Assembly: GCF_000301075.1 (NCBI RefSeq) | Contig: NZ_JH932293.1 | Span: forward strand, 111,988 to 175,987 | Length of the DNA: 64,000 nucleotides | Reading direction: 5' to 3' | Source: Bergeyella zoohelcum ATCC 43767 | GTDB taxonomy: Bacteria > Bacteroidota > Bacteroidia > Flavobacteriales > Weeksellaceae | Shown here: piece by piece, positions 41,934 to 51,983 of the stretch | Position numbering within the stretch: the first letter of the stretch is position 1 | Layout of the letters: every line of letters begins with the position of its first letter | Notes under the pieces: generated by a model | Database searches by the model: none | What the model was told of the DNA's origin: nothing | The model's input: only the letters and a program-made list of their open reading frames with translations | Program-made: the position numbers and the translations under genes

Positions 41934-44534
41934 CTAAATTTTATTAAATACCAATCCCTTTTCCTCGAAGTAATCCATTGTGATTCTGTCTCCATCATTA
42001 ATTTTTCCAGCAAGAACCTCTTTGGAAAGTTGGTTAAGTACCATTTGCTGCACCACTCGCTTCAGTGGTCTTGCTCCGAATGCGGGGTCGTATCCTTTAC
42101 TTAGAATAAAATCTATCGCATCTTGAGTCGCCGTTAAGATGATATTTTTCTTCTCTAGCATTTTATTGATACCTCTGAGCTGGAACTGAACGATTTTTCC
42201 TACCTCTGATTTGTTCAATGGCTGGAATAGTACTGTCTCATCTATTCTATTCAAAAACTCTGGACGAAGTGTTTGCTTCAATAAATCGAAGACTTCGGTT
42301 TTGGTTTTTTCTACAATCTCCGAAAGTTCAAAACTGGTGGTTGCTTCATTAATTTCCGAGAAATTATCTTGGATAAGATGGCTTCCCATATTAGAAGTCA
42401 TAATGATGATAGTATTTTTAAAATTCACTACGCGTCCTTTATTGTCGGTTAATCGGCCATCGTCTAAAACTTGAAGTAGCGTATTGAATACATCAGGATG
42501 TGCTTTCTCTATTTCATCTAAAAGCACTACGGAATAAGGTCTTCTACGCACCGCTTCGGTAAGCTGTCCTCCCTCGTCATAGCCCACATATCCTGGAGGC
42601 GCTCCTACCAATCGGGATACACTATGGCGTTCCTGATATTCACTCATATCTATACGCGTCATGTTATTCTCATCATCAAACAGGAATTCCGCCAAAGCTT
42701 TTGCTAGTTCGGTTTTCCCCACCCCTGTAGTTCCGAGGAAGAGGAAAGAACCAATCGGTTTTTTCTCATCGTTAAGCCCTGCACGATTTCTTCGGATGGC
42801 ATTAGCTACGGCTTCTATCGCTTCTTCTTGGCCTACCACTCGCTTATGAAGTTCCTCCTCTAAGTGCAGTAATTTTTCTCTCTCACTTTGAAGTAGCTTT
42901 GTTACTGGAATTCCCGTCCATTTAGAAATAACTTCGGATATATTTTCTGCCGTTACTTCCTCTTTTACCAGTTCATTTTCTTCGTTCTGCATCAGAAGCT
43001 CCAGTTTTTGCAACGCCTCTTCCTTCTCGCGAAGTTTACCGTATTGTATTTCCGAAGCTTTGGCGTAATCACCAGCTCTTTGGGCTTTTTCAGCTTCTAA
43101 TTTTAGGGTTTCAATATCTTTTTTTACCTGAGTTAAATCCTCTGATTTTTGTTTTTCCTGAAGCCATTTCGCATTGATTTCATTGCGCTGTTCCGTTACT
43201 TTCGCAATATCTTCTTTCAGGTGGTCTATTTTCACTTGATTACCTTCTCTGGAAATAGCAGCGAGTTCTATTTCCATTTGCATCAGCTTTCGGTCTAAAA
43301 CATCTAACTCCTCAGGTTTAGAATTAATTTCCATTCTCAATTTTGCTGATGCTTCATCAATGAGGTCAATCGCCTTATCAGGTAAAAATCGGTCAGAGAT
43401 ATAGCGTTGAGACATTTCCACTGCTGCGATAATCGCCTCATCTTTAATTCTAATTTTGTGGTGAAACTCATACTTATCTTTGATGCCTCGGAGGATAGAA
43501 ATTGCCGATTCAGTATCGGGTTCCTCCACCATTACTTTTTGGAAACGACGCTCTAAGGCCTTGTCTTTTTCAAAATATTTTTGATATTCGTTAAGGGTCG
43601 TTGCTCCAATTGCACGAAGTTCTCCTCTTGCCAAAGCGGGTTTTAGGATATTAGCGGCATCCATAGCCCCTTCACCACCGCCTGCCCCTACGAGCGTGTG
43701 AATTTCATCGATAAAAAGAATGATTTGCCCATCTGATTTTGTTACTTCATTCACTACAGATTTTAGCCTTTCTTCAAACTCTCCTTTATATTTAGCCCCT
43801 GCAACCAATGCTCCCATATCCAGAGAATAAAGCGTTTTATCCATAAGATTTTCAGGAACATCTCCCGAAATAATTCTATGAGCAATACCCTCTGCAATGG
43901 CGGTTTTTCCCACCCCCGGTTCTCCTATGAGGATAGGGTTATTTTTCGTTCTTCGGGAAAGAATCTGCAACACACGACGAATCTCCTCATCGCGACCGAT
44001 AACAGGGTCAAGTTTCCCTTCTGCAGCCAGTTCATTAAAGTTTTTGGCATATTTACTCAAACTTTGATAGGTTTCTTCCGAACTTGCAGAAGTTGCTTTT
44101 GCTCCTTTACGAAGTTCCTTAATTCCTGCTTCCAAAAAGGCTTTCGTTACGCCCATATCTTTGAGCATCGTTGCCACAGGGGAAGAGGTTTCCACTAATG
44201 CCAACCAAAGATGCTCTATGGTAACATATTCATCGCCCATTTTTTTAGCGATATTCGGAGCGTCTAGAAGTATTCTGCTCAAAGCTTGAGAAGGATAGAG
44301 GTCGCCCCCTTGTACTTTAGGCAGTTTTTCAAGGTTTTCTCGGTTGCGTTCTCTCACCAAAGCGGCATCTGCTTCGGATTTTTTCAATAGAAATGAAGAA
44401 ATGGTTTCATCAGTTTGGAAAATTCCCTCTAATAAATGCTGAGGTTCCAAACTCTGATTGCCAAATTCTAAAGCAATCTGCTGTGCTTTCTGAATGGCTT
44501 CTTGTGATTTTACGGTATATTGATTTAAGTTCAT
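41934..44534 (-). CDS. clpB: Chaperone ClpB (Hsp104 family disaggregase)
   Basis: ATP-driven hexamer that pulls apart protein aggregates with DnaK. The 866-residue protein has the double Clp-N domain ([21 protein letters not shown], to about 145), AAA domain 1 with Walker [10 protein letters not shown] and Walker [11 protein letters not shown], the coiled-coil middle domain (about 400-520, [19 protein letters not shown]...), and AAA domain 2 with Walker [10 protein letters not shown] and [13 protein letters not shown]. An ATG at 44621 would add 29 residues not in the family, so 44534 is chosen. No CIRCE or sigma-32 element was identified upstream. Confidence 0.97.
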   Translation of the reverse strand: MNLNQYTVKSQEAIQKAQQIALEFGNQSLEPQHLLEGIFQTDETISSFLLKKSEADAALVRERNRENLEKLPKVQGGDLYPSQALSRILLDAPNIAKKMGDEYVTIEHLWLALVETSSPVATMLKDMGVTKAFLEAGIKELRKGAKATSASSEETYQSLSKYAKNFNELAAEGKLDPVIGRDEEIRRVLQILSRRTKNNPILIGEPGVGKTAIAEGIAHRIISGDVPENLMDKTLYSLDMGALVAGAKYKGEFEERLKSVVNEVTKSDGQIILFIDEIHTLVGAGGGEGAMDAANILKPALARGELRAIGATTLNEYQKYFEKDKALERRFQKVMVEEPDTESAISILRGIKDKYEFHHKIRIKDEAIIAAVEMSQRYISDRFLPDKAIDLIDEASAKLRMEINSKPEELDVLDRKLMQMEIELAAISREGNQVKIDHLKEDIAKVTEQRNEINAKWLQEKQKSEDLTQVKKDIETLKLEAEKAQRAGDYAKASEIQYGKLREKEEALQKLELLMQNEENELVKEEVTAENISEVISKWTGIPVTKLLQSEREKLLHLEEELHKRVVGQEEAIEAVANAIRRNRAGLNDEKKPIGSFLFLGTTGVGKTELAKALAEFLFDDENNMTRIDMSEYQERHSVSRLVGAPPGYVGYDEGGQLTEAVRRRPYSVVLLDEIEKAHPDVFNTLLQVLDDGRLTDNKGRVVNFKNTIIIMTSNMGSHLIQDNFSEINEATTSFELSEIVEKTKTEVFDLLKQTLRPEFLNRIDETVLFQPLNKSEVGKIVQFQLRGINKMLEKKNIILTATQDAIDFILSKGYDPAFGARPLKRVVQQMVLNQLSKEVLAGKINDGDRITMDYFEEKGLVFNKI

Positions 44535-44782
44535 AATCGTTATTTTTTTAATAAGGTAATTGGGTAATTGAATAATTATCTCATTCTCACATTTTCTCAT
44601 TTTCAGATTCTCAAAAACCATACAATATCAAAAATTTCATTTTTTAGAGACAAAATTTCCGATTTCATAAAATCAAATCGAACGAAATAAGACAAAATTT
44701 CCTGAAAAATAAATTAAATAACACTTATCCTATGCTACGAAGCATTTATCCAAAGGATATAGATGGTATTTTATATTCTGCT
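44535..44782. other. Intergenic region upstream of clpB
   Basis: Holds no supportable gene. It contains filler words (GGTAATTGGGTAATTGAATAA, CTCATTCTCACATTTTCTCATT) of the kind that recurs between genes here, and must include the clpB promoter, which I could not place by consensus. The R2 element follows on the right. Confidence 0.45.
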
Positions 44783-44854
44783 CAACTCGAAGCTTCGTTT
44801 TACTCAAAATGGTATAAAAAAAGAAGCTGCCTTTTGGAGACAGCTTCTTAAATT
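44783..44854. repeat. Interspersed element R2, copy 2
   Basis: Matches copy 1 (2437-2536) in the order CAACTC, AGCTTCGTTTT, ACTCAAAA, A-run, GAAGCTG, CCTTTT, GACAGCTTCTTAAATT, with a shorter middle section. As in copy 1, its right end is the terminator of a minus-strand gene. Confidence 0.6.
44816..44849 (-). terminator. Terminator of the T9SS adhesin-like gene
   Basis: Perfect 9-bp stem AAGAAGCTG / CAGCTTCTT with an 11-base loop, then a T-run on the minus strand, 26 bases past the stop at 44875. Confidence 0.88.
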
Positions 44855-44874
44855 ATTGGAATAATAGAGAACGA

Positions 44875-47800
44875 TTAATGTTTGATAAATCGTTTAATTA
44901 CTCTTCCATATTGTTCGGAATCAATATCTATCACATACACTCCGCTAATAATATTATCGAGTTCAATCTTGTTATTAAAAATCTCACCCACATGGACTAC
45001 TTGCCCTGTACTATTATAAATAGTGTACTTAGTACCATTTTCTACTAAGGTGATATGCAATACCTCCTTTGCAGGTACTGGATAGACATTTACCACTTCC
45101 TTATCTACAGTTTCAAACTGATCTATAGTAGAAATAATTACTCTATAGTCTTCTATTTCTCCTGACTGAAAATCAGTACAAATCTCTGGCGATTTTCCTT
45201 TACTCATCGCTACCCTCATCACCGTAAACTTACCATCTGTACCTGTTACGAAGCTATCCGCAGGAACACTGAATGTACCTTCCACCACATCTTGTCCATT
45301 AGCTGGAGAAATGAGAATTCTTTCATGATTAGAGAAAATACCATCTCTATTAAAATCTATCCAAACGGTTACTCCAGCATTTCTCGCCGCATTCCCTCTC
45401 CACGCTTTATTTACCGTAATTTTATTATTCTGAGAGCCTCTGATTAACTTCACAAAAGCATCGGGTACAGCCACAAAACTAGTATAGCCTGACGCAGTAG
45501 AATTATTGGTCATCTCTTGATACCCCACCGCGTTTACGGTAACATTAGTGATATAATCATCTCCTACAGTAGTAGGTGCCATTTCACAATATTTCAGTAC
45601 AGGAGTCATAAATTCATATACTGCCGTATATTCTTGTCGTCCCCCGTTACATACATGAGCTATTCTTACTTCATACCTGGTATCTTCTGTAAGCCCTGTA
45701 AGAAGATATTCGTTGACATTAAGATTTATTACATTCCATCCTGCATTAGACCCCACTCTTCTCCATTCGAGAACATAAGCACTAACTCCTGGTGTAGGAG
45801 TCCATTCTATAAATGCTTCTGTCATCGTAATATCAGAAATTGTAAGTCCTACTGGTGGCATTTCACATGTAGGAAAAGTAGTAAAGACTTCTGGCGTACT
45901 AAAAGGATTGGTAACCCCTGAACATACTGTAGCCACTCTTACTTGATAGGTAACATTTGGCGTGAGATTGGTTAGCGTGTAATTTGTTGCAGAAAGGTTA
46001 ATAGATTGCCAAGCCGCAGCACTTAATGATTTATATTGAAGTACATAGGTAGCGGTATTAATTGGGTCCCAAGAAACTTCTGCCGTAGTAGTACCTATCT
46101 GAGTAACTTGAAGATTAGTTACAGGCTCATCTGAACACGGCGTATCAAATGTCTTGATCACTGGTGTTCCTTCTACACCGCCACAAATAGCAGCAATAGA
46201 CAACTCATAACTAGTTGCCGGAGTAAGATTAGTCAAATTCAGCATATTAGCTAACGAAGCGGCAGGAAACGCTGCAAGCCAAGCAGTTTGTCCTAACTCT
46301 CTGTATCGGATGACATACTCTGCTCCACCAGGATCAGCAGTCCAGTTTACTGTAGCAGAATTAGAAGTAATATTATTAATGGCTACATTTTGAGGTGCAG
46401 AATTATCACAAGGAATCATGTCCACAAATTCTACAGCATAGTCTTCGGTTTCTCCATCAGGATAAGTACCACAAGCATTTGGCGAATTAGTTTTTCTCGC
46501 TATAACCCTCATTCTCGTAGGGTGGTTTCCTGTATAAACTACAGCAGGAACATCAAAGGTGCCTGTAACAGGCGTTGCTTGATTCGGTGCTGAATTAAAA
46601 ATTTGCTCATTTGCATCAAAGGCTCCATCTCTATTAAAATCTATCCAAGCAGATATTGCCACATTAACAGGATTCTGACCAAAACCTTTACTTACAGCAA
46701 TAGTATTTCCTGTAGATCCTTTCACCAAACGGATTCTCTTAGTAGCATCCAAATAATTATCTGTATAAGCAGAAGCGGTGCTATTAACAGATAGTGTAGG
46801 AAGCACAGGGAATCCTGCAGGGTCTATAGTAACATTAGTAATATGCTCATCAGAAGGATTTGCAGTAGAATTGGAACCACAATACACAAGTGGTAAAGTA
46901 GTAAACCTTACAGGTGCATTAAACGCCCCCTGTGTTCCATTACAAATATGTGCCACTCTATATTCATATCTGGTCTGCTCTGCAAGCCCCGTTAGAATAT
47001 AAGATGAGAATGTAGGATTAGGGTTCACTGTAATCCATGGGGAAGCTGGCGTAGTTACTTGTCTCCACTGTAACACATAAGCATCTGCCTGCACAGGTTG
47101 CCAAGTTAATCTCGCACTATTATCGGTTATGTTTTGTGCCACCACATTAGTAGGTGCTGCTAATGAACAAGCAGGCAACGGTAGTGCTTCCATTCTTAGA
47201 CGAGGTAAGCTGGTAGGTCTTGAGGTTGCCGATGGTGGGGATGCAGGATCTGGATTGGTATTATCGCTTTGATACTGAATACCCCGAGACACATTATTCG
47301 TGGAATAACTTCCCCACTGAGTGGTACAAGAATAATCTGGTGTATTCTCATCCACTGCAATGACTAAATTAGAGCCACCATCCCATATAAATGGCGTATC
47401 TAGTGTTATTTCCATCCATTGTCCCGCAGCATGTGCAGGAATATTTCCACTAAAAACTTCCTGAAATCCTGCGTGAGGAATCCAATCTGTATTCGATGTA
47501 AATTCATTTTTATTAGAGTTTGCCATAAAAATTTTCCACTCTGCATATCTAGCTGGAAGAGGTGCAACAGATGACACAAAGTACTTAATCTTGGTAATAA
47601 CTCTACCATTTCCTACAGCAGAAGCTACTTCAGAAGGAGTATAAATCATCTGAGAGTAATTATACTCCCAACAACTATTAATTGGAAGATTCCCCATGGT
47701 ATCGTTCCCTGTTCCTATTTGCCCTAAAAGAATTTCAGCACCTTCTACCCATGAAGATTTATCTGTAGCACTACATACTGACCTTACCCACCACTTATAC

Positions 47801-48582
47801 GATGTATAGAGTGCAAGCCCCGTAAATGTAGCTGTAGTATTCATTGTAGGTGTACCTACGGTAGCAGGTGTAGGAGGTGCACCAGTAGGGCTTAGATAGT
47901 ACTCATACCCCATAGCTGGAGCAGGCGTAGGTGCATCCCAAGCTACAGTAGCAGAGTTCACAGTACTTCCTGTTACTCTTTGATTTCCAGGTATAATACA
48001 AGTAGGAAAAAACACTCTTACATTATCAATTGCAATAGGAGGATTATTTCCAGCTGTAAAGTCATTTCTCCACTGAAAAATAAGACGCATTGTACTTCCT
48101 GCAAAAGCACTTACATTAACGGTAGAATCTGTAAACTGTTGCCAATTATTTTTAAGTACAAATTGTCCTCCAACTTGTGTAATACCATTCCCCGTAGCAA
48201 TCTGACTTCCTGCCACTGGCGTAAACGAAGTGGGTGCTAAATACACAAACATCCTATCATATCCATTCTCTCCAACACATCTCCAATCAAATTCAAGTGT
48301 AAGAAAAGTAGAGCCTGCTGGAATATTTAAGTCCACATAGGCATGCACTGTACTTTCTGAATTATTGATATATGTATTCGAAGTACCATTATTACTACTC
48401 ACATAAAGCGAGGCACCAGTATTTCCCGTAGCAGTTCCGTGATGCCATTTGTTGGTCTGAGTACCATTTACAAGAGTAAAACTATTGGTGGTAAAATCTG
48501 TAAAAAAAGGTAGATTTTGTTGCCCCCGAATACTTACAACCCCATAAATGAAAAGAATCAAAAAAGTAAAGAGTTTCTTCAT
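44875..48582 (-). CDS. T9SS-secreted multidomain adhesin-like protein
   Basis: A 1235-residue surface or secreted protein. After a signal peptide (1-20) comes a choice-of-anchor J (MAM-like) domain (about 25-190), an FN3 domain (195-280), a second beta-sandwich (290-465), FN3 (470-560), a GEVED domain with DFNRDGAF and EDYAVEF (565-715), three FN3 domains (about 720-990), a second GEVED domain (VWIDFNRDGIF, EDYRVII; 1000-1145) and a type A T9SS sorting domain (VYPVPAKEVLHITL ... RFIKH). No catalytic motif is visible. Adhesion or matrix binding is inferred from the domains. Its modules resemble those of the adjacent metalloprotease. Confidence 0.9.
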   Translation of the reverse strand: MKKLFTFLILFIYGVVSIRGQQNLPFFTDFTTNSFTLVNGTQTNKWHHGTATGNTGASLYVSSNNGTSNTYINNSESTVHAYVDLNIPAGSTFLTLEFDWRCVGENGYDRMFVYLAPTSFTPVAGSQIATGNGITQVGGQFVLKNNWQQFTDSTVNVSAFAGSTMRLIFQWRNDFTAGNNPPIAIDNVRVFFPTCIIPGNQRVTGSTVNSATVAWDAPTPAPAMGYEYYLSPTGAPPTPATVGTPTMNTTATFTGLALYTSYKWWVRSVCSATDKSSWVEGAEILLGQIGTGNDTMGNLPINSCWEYNYSQMIYTPSEVASAVGNGRVITKIKYFVSSVAPLPARYAEWKIFMANSNKNEFTSNTDWIPHAGFQEVFSGNIPAHAAGQWMEITLDTPFIWDGGSNLVIAVDENTPDYSCTTQWGSYSTNNVSRGIQYQSDNTNPDPASPPSATSRPTSLPRLRMEALPLPACSLAAPTNVVAQNITDNSARLTWQPVQADAYVLQWRQVTTPASPWITVNPNPTFSSYILTGLAEQTRYEYRVAHICNGTQGAFNAPVRFTTLPLVYCGSNSTANPSDEHITNVTIDPAGFPVLPTLSVNSTASAYTDNYLDATKRIRLVKGSTGNTIAVSKGFGQNPVNVAISAWIDFNRDGAFDANEQIFNSAPNQATPVTGTFDVPAVVYTGNHPTRMRVIARKTNSPNACGTYPDGETEDYAVEFVDMIPCDNSAPQNVAINNITSNSATVNWTADPGGAEYVIRYRELGQTAWLAAFPAASLANMLNLTNLTPATSYELSIAAICGGVEGTPVIKTFDTPCSDEPVTNLQVTQIGTTTAEVSWDPINTATYVLQYKSLSAAAWQSINLSATNYTLTNLTPNVTYQVRVATVCSGVTNPFSTPEVFTTFPTCEMPPVGLTISDITMTEAFIEWTPTPGVSAYVLEWRRVGSNAGWNVINLNVNEYLLTGLTEDTRYEVRIAHVCNGGRQEYTAVYEFMTPVLKYCEMAPTTVGDDYITNVTVNAVGYQEMTNNSTASGYTSFVAVPDAFVKLIRGSQNNKITVNKAWRGNAARNAGVTVWIDFNRDGIFSNHERILISPANGQDVVEGTFSVPADSFVTGTDGKFTVMRVAMSKGKSPEICTDFQSGEIEDYRVIISTIDQFETVDKEVVNVYPVPAKEVLHITLVENGTKYTIYNSTGQVVHVGEIFNNKIELDNIISGVYVIDIDSEQYGRVIKRFIKH

Positions 48583-48606
48583 AGGACTAAATTATTATTT
48601 TATCTA

Positions 48607-48614
48607 CAAATCTA
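48607..48614 (-). promoter_or_regulatory. -7 box upstream of the T9SS adhesin-like gene
   Basis: TAGATTTG on the minus strand, exact TAnnTTTG match, about 25 bases before the ATG at 48582. A TTG occurs at 15 and at 21 bases, outside the optimal spacing. Confidence 0.45.
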
Positions 48615-48681
48615 ATAAATTTTCTGATTCAACCTCAAAAAACACATGTTTTTTTTCTAAAAAGAACAAGAAATCCACAAT

Positions 48682-48708
48682 AAAAAAAGCCCTCAAAACG
48701 AGGGCTTT
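48682..48708 (-). terminator. Terminator of the T9SS metalloprotease gene
   Basis: Perfect stem AAAGCCCTC / GAGGGCTTT (48686-48694 with 48700-48708), 5-base loop, T-run on the minus strand, 24 bases past the stop at 48733. The neighbouring adhesin-like gene therefore has its own transcript. Confidence 0.9.
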
Positions 48709-48732
48709 ATCAAAGCATCATTGAAATAATGA

Positions 48733-51660
48733 TTATTTTTTAATAAATTTCTCAGAGAACGAGGTAGCTCCATCTTTTACTGAAATAATGTAATTTCCTT
48801 TTTCCAAAGCACCTACATCCACCTTATTATCAGAAATTACTCCTTTAAGTACTAACTGACCTGCAGCGTTTACTACTTGATATTCCGCTTTGTTAGAAAC
48901 CTTGGTTACATTTAAGATTTCAGCCACTGGATTTGGATAAATTCTCACAGAATCTTTCGTCGCGATCTCTACTGTAGACATTTGTGGGGTAACTACCACC
49001 TGATAGTCTTCTACTTCTCCCCATCCCATATTACCACAAGCATTACCAAGCGTAGCTCCTATTTGGTTTCCTCCATAAATAACAATCACCCTCATTCTCA
49101 AAGGAAGATTCATTACTGCATCATTTGGCACAGTGAATGAAGCAGTTACTACCGTTGGTGTTCCACTAGGTGGAGCAACCGGAGAAGCCATTACTCTCTC
49201 TGCAGATTCAAAAACACCATTTCTATTGAAATCAATCCAAGCACTTACGGCATCATTAGCAGGATTATTATCTGCCCAATTTTTGGACACAGAAAGCGTA
49301 TATTGCTGTCCTTGCACCAAATTAATTTGTAATGCAGAATTAGTAGTATAATTGGTATAAGTACTTGTTCCTGAGTTATTATTCACATTCGCCAGTGTTA
49401 CATTGGAAATATGCTCTGAAGTACTATTCGTACTTTGGGCAGCACAGTAAGACAATTGAGCTGTTGTAAAGTTCACAGAATTAGAGAAAGCCCCTACTAC
49501 AGCATTACATACAGCAGCAACCTGTACTTCATAATTAGTATTCTCTGATAGACCATTTAATGTAATACTATGAGTAGTAGAAGAAACCGTAGTCCAAGTA
49601 GCAGATCCTACCACTCTATATCTTATTTCATAAGAAGCTCCTGACACTGGCACCCAATTCAATGTTACTCCAAATGATGTAGGGTTTGTAGCCGTCAATC
49701 CAGAAGGTGCTGTACCGTCACATGAAACAAGCTGAGTTACATTAACTGCCCCTACTGCGTAAAATATGTTATCAATAGCCGAAACTCTTACTTTCACCGT
49801 TTGTCCGTTTAAAGAAGCTGGAAAAGTAATCATTTCATTTCCGTCATTGGCAGTACTTGCCACGAATGTGGTCCATGTATTTCCATTATCAGTAGTATAG
49901 TCAATGCTTACATTAGTTACATTATAAGGTGCATTATTGGTATTTACCACATCCCATTCAAAATTTGTAGGATTACCTGCATCCGCATAATCTGTAATCA
50001 CTCTGAATGGACCGTCATCACCTACAGTAACCACTTGATTTCTAGCATTAGTTTGCTGTTGAGCTACATTTGCATTATTATCTCTTGCTGTAAAACGGAA
50101 TGTTTGGTTTCTTGCCACAGTGGAAGCAGATTCCCAACTTGCAACATCTCTTACACTTCCATTAAGCACTGTACTCAAAGCAGGGAAATAACGAACGGTG
50201 CTATTACTTGGTAATTTGGAACGGAAACTACCGCCATGCGTTGTATTACCTAAGTTAGCATTAGTTATCTGTGAAGTAGCAGTATTGTATTGTTCCCAAG
50301 TATAAGTCATTGCATCTCCTTCAGGATCTGTAGCATTTCCGGTCAGTACAAATGCTGTAGACTTAGGAATGGTATAAGCAGGAAAAGCGTTGATTACTGG
50401 AGGATTGTTTACAATATCGGTTTCAACATCACAAGTTTTAGAAATTAAATTTGTTTGAACTTGTTGGATACTCGCCGCATGGAAATAAGGATCCGAATTT
50501 GTCTGTACATCGGTAGTTGGCCCTGTAATTCCGGCATACCCCATGATAGTACTTCCTGAACCTGGCTCCATATTCACTCCTGTCCCTTCGATACCATGAG
50601 AGAAAGTATGGTTTGCTCCTAACTGATGACCGATTTCGTGAGCCACAAAATCAATATCAAATGCGTCCCCTTGAGGGTTAGTAGAAGTGGTAAACCCAGA
50701 CCCTTTAGCCCTTGGCATTTGCGTAGATGGATCTACGCAGATACATCCGATACATCCTGCATTACCATTGTTTCCACTTCTTCCGAACAGATGCCCAATA
50801 TCATAGTTGGTATGCCCTACATTGGCAGTCAGTGTTTGCTGAAGTTTTACATTCCAATCGCTTTGGTTGGTAGCATATGGGTCAGTATTAGGGTCAGTAT
50901 AAATAATATTTTGAAAGTTTTGAAGATTTAGGTGCAGAGCAAAATCTTTTTCAAAAACTGCATTTACTCTCGTTATCGTAGCATTAATTTGTGCTAAAGC
51001 TCCTGCTACTCCTCCAAAATGTGCAGTGTACTCTCCTGTAGTAGAGACTACTAAACGAAGCGTTCTGTATTTTCTATCAGAATTTCTAGAAAAATCTCCC
51101 GGCACATTGGCGAAAGAATTATTACTACGAAGTCTATCGATATCTGAAGATGAGTGTCCGTGTTCTGTATCACATACGAAAGCGTCTTTTCCTGATGCTT
51201 TATTCGTTTTAGGATGAACTGAATAAAGCCCCTTTGATTTATCTTCTGGAGAGATGAACTGATATCCATGCTCATCATACACCATGGATTGGAAATCATT
51301 CGGAGCCACCGAGAAACGAATGAATTTCGTAGGGTTTTCTGTACTTACCCCAGTGTATGAGCCTAGCTGATACTGCTCTGCCAATTCTGGCACCATAACT
51401 GGGAAGCTATACACCTTAAATAGCTCTACCTTTCCTCCCATTACAGGTACAGAAATATACACAGGTCTCGCATTAGGACCTTGTAGCTGAGCATCCTTTA
51501 ATTGAGCTCTAATCTCATTAATGTCGAGCTTGTAAAACTCTTTCTTTTGAACCTTTGTAAGGTCTTCACTTCTCTTCTCATTGCTTTTGGCTGGTGTCCA
51601 CTGTGCAGACACTACGCCCGAAAGCATGATAGCTGAAAGCAAAATAGTATTTTTTAACAT
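48733..51660 (-). CDS. T9SS-secreted reprolysin-like (M12B-type) metalloprotease
   Basis: A 975-residue secreted zinc protease. Residues 1-19 are a signal peptide, and about 20-195 a propeptide. The catalytic domain (about 197-410) has the metzincin motif HEIGHQLGANH at 341-351 and a Met-turn IMGY at 372-375. It is followed by a beta-sandwich region (about 420-640), an FN3 domain (about 645-735), a GEVED domain (AWIDFNRNGVF, EDYQVVV; about 735-885) and a T9SS type A sorting domain (IYPNPVAEILNVTK ... KFIKK). A cluster of Cys (AGCIGCICVD, 301-310) lies just before the active site. Likely role: extracellular protein degradation, possibly virulence. Confidence 0.94.
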   Translation of the reverse strand: MLKNTILLSAIMLSGVVSAQWTPAKSNEKRSEDLTKVQKKEFYKLDINEIRAQLKDAQLQGPNARPVYISVPVMGGKVELFKVYSFPVMVPELAEQYQLGSYTGVSTENPTKFIRFSVAPNDFQSMVYDEHGYQFISPEDKSKGLYSVHPKTNKASGKDAFVCDTEHGHSSSDIDRLRSNNSFANVPGDFSRNSDRKYRTLRLVVSTTGEYTAHFGGVAGALAQINATITRVNAVFEKDFALHLNLQNFQNIIYTDPNTDPYATNQSDWNVKLQQTLTANVGHTNYDIGHLFGRSGNNGNAGCIGCICVDPSTQMPRAKGSGFTTSTNPQGDAFDIDFVAHEIGHQLGANHTFSHGIEGTGVNMEPGSGSTIMGYAGITGPTTDVQTNSDPYFHAASIQQVQTNLISKTCDVETDIVNNPPVINAFPAYTIPKSTAFVLTGNATDPEGDAMTYTWEQYNTATSQITNANLGNTTHGGSFRSKLPSNSTVRYFPALSTVLNGSVRDVASWESASTVARNQTFRFTARDNNANVAQQQTNARNQVVTVGDDGPFRVITDYADAGNPTNFEWDVVNTNNAPYNVTNVSIDYTTDNGNTWTTFVASTANDGNEMITFPASLNGQTVKVRVSAIDNIFYAVGAVNVTQLVSCDGTAPSGLTATNPTSFGVTLNWVPVSGASYEIRYRVVGSATWTTVSSTTHSITLNGLSENTNYEVQVAAVCNAVVGAFSNSVNFTTAQLSYCAAQSTNSTSEHISNVTLANVNNNSGTSTYTNYTTNSALQINLVQGQQYTLSVSKNWADNNPANDAVSAWIDFNRNGVFESAERVMASPVAPPSGTPTVVTASFTVPNDAVMNLPLRMRVIVIYGGNQIGATLGNACGNMGWGEVEDYQVVVTPQMSTVEIATKDSVRIYPNPVAEILNVTKVSNKAEYQVVNAAGQLVLKGVISDNKVDVGALEKGNYIISVKDGATSFSEKFIKK

Positions 51661-51682
51661 AATAACAATAATAAAATTTTTG

Positions 51683-51690
51683 TCAAATAT
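51683..51690 (-). promoter_or_regulatory. -7 box of the metalloprotease promoter
   Basis: TATATTTG on the minus strand, exact TAnnTTTG match, 22 bases before the ATG at 51660. CTG replaces TTG at an 18-base spacing. Confidence 0.55.
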
Positions 51691-51983
51691 AATTAAAAAA
51701 ATTACGCTACAGCTATTTTATCGAAAAAAAATTACATATTCCTATCCCTACGCAAAAAGTTTAAATTAACAAACCCAAACAATGTAAATACTAACTTTTT
51801 ACACCATTTGCATCTTAAATCTACTTAGAATAAAAGTTTTTAGAAAAAACTAACTATGAAGTCTCATAGATTTATTTATAAAGAAAAATGTTCTTCCCCT
51901 CAATTTGATCAATCAAATCACTTACTTCCCTTATTTGATTCAGTTTAAATATCTTAATGATGGAAAACTAAGTCAAAAAAATC
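51691..51983. other. Intergenic region right of the metalloprotease gene
   Basis: AT-rich, no gene. It includes the upstream part of the metalloprotease promoter. No clear terminator for the rlmD-DUF6452-DUF6048 group is visible here; the sequence contains short repeats of TTTGATC/GATCAATCAAATCA that might form weak structure. Confidence 0.45.

Noticed and set aside
44535-44782. CIRCE or other heat-shock operator for clpB
   Set aside because: No TTAGCACTC-N9-GAGTGCTAA inverted repeat is present; the sequence is repetitive filler.
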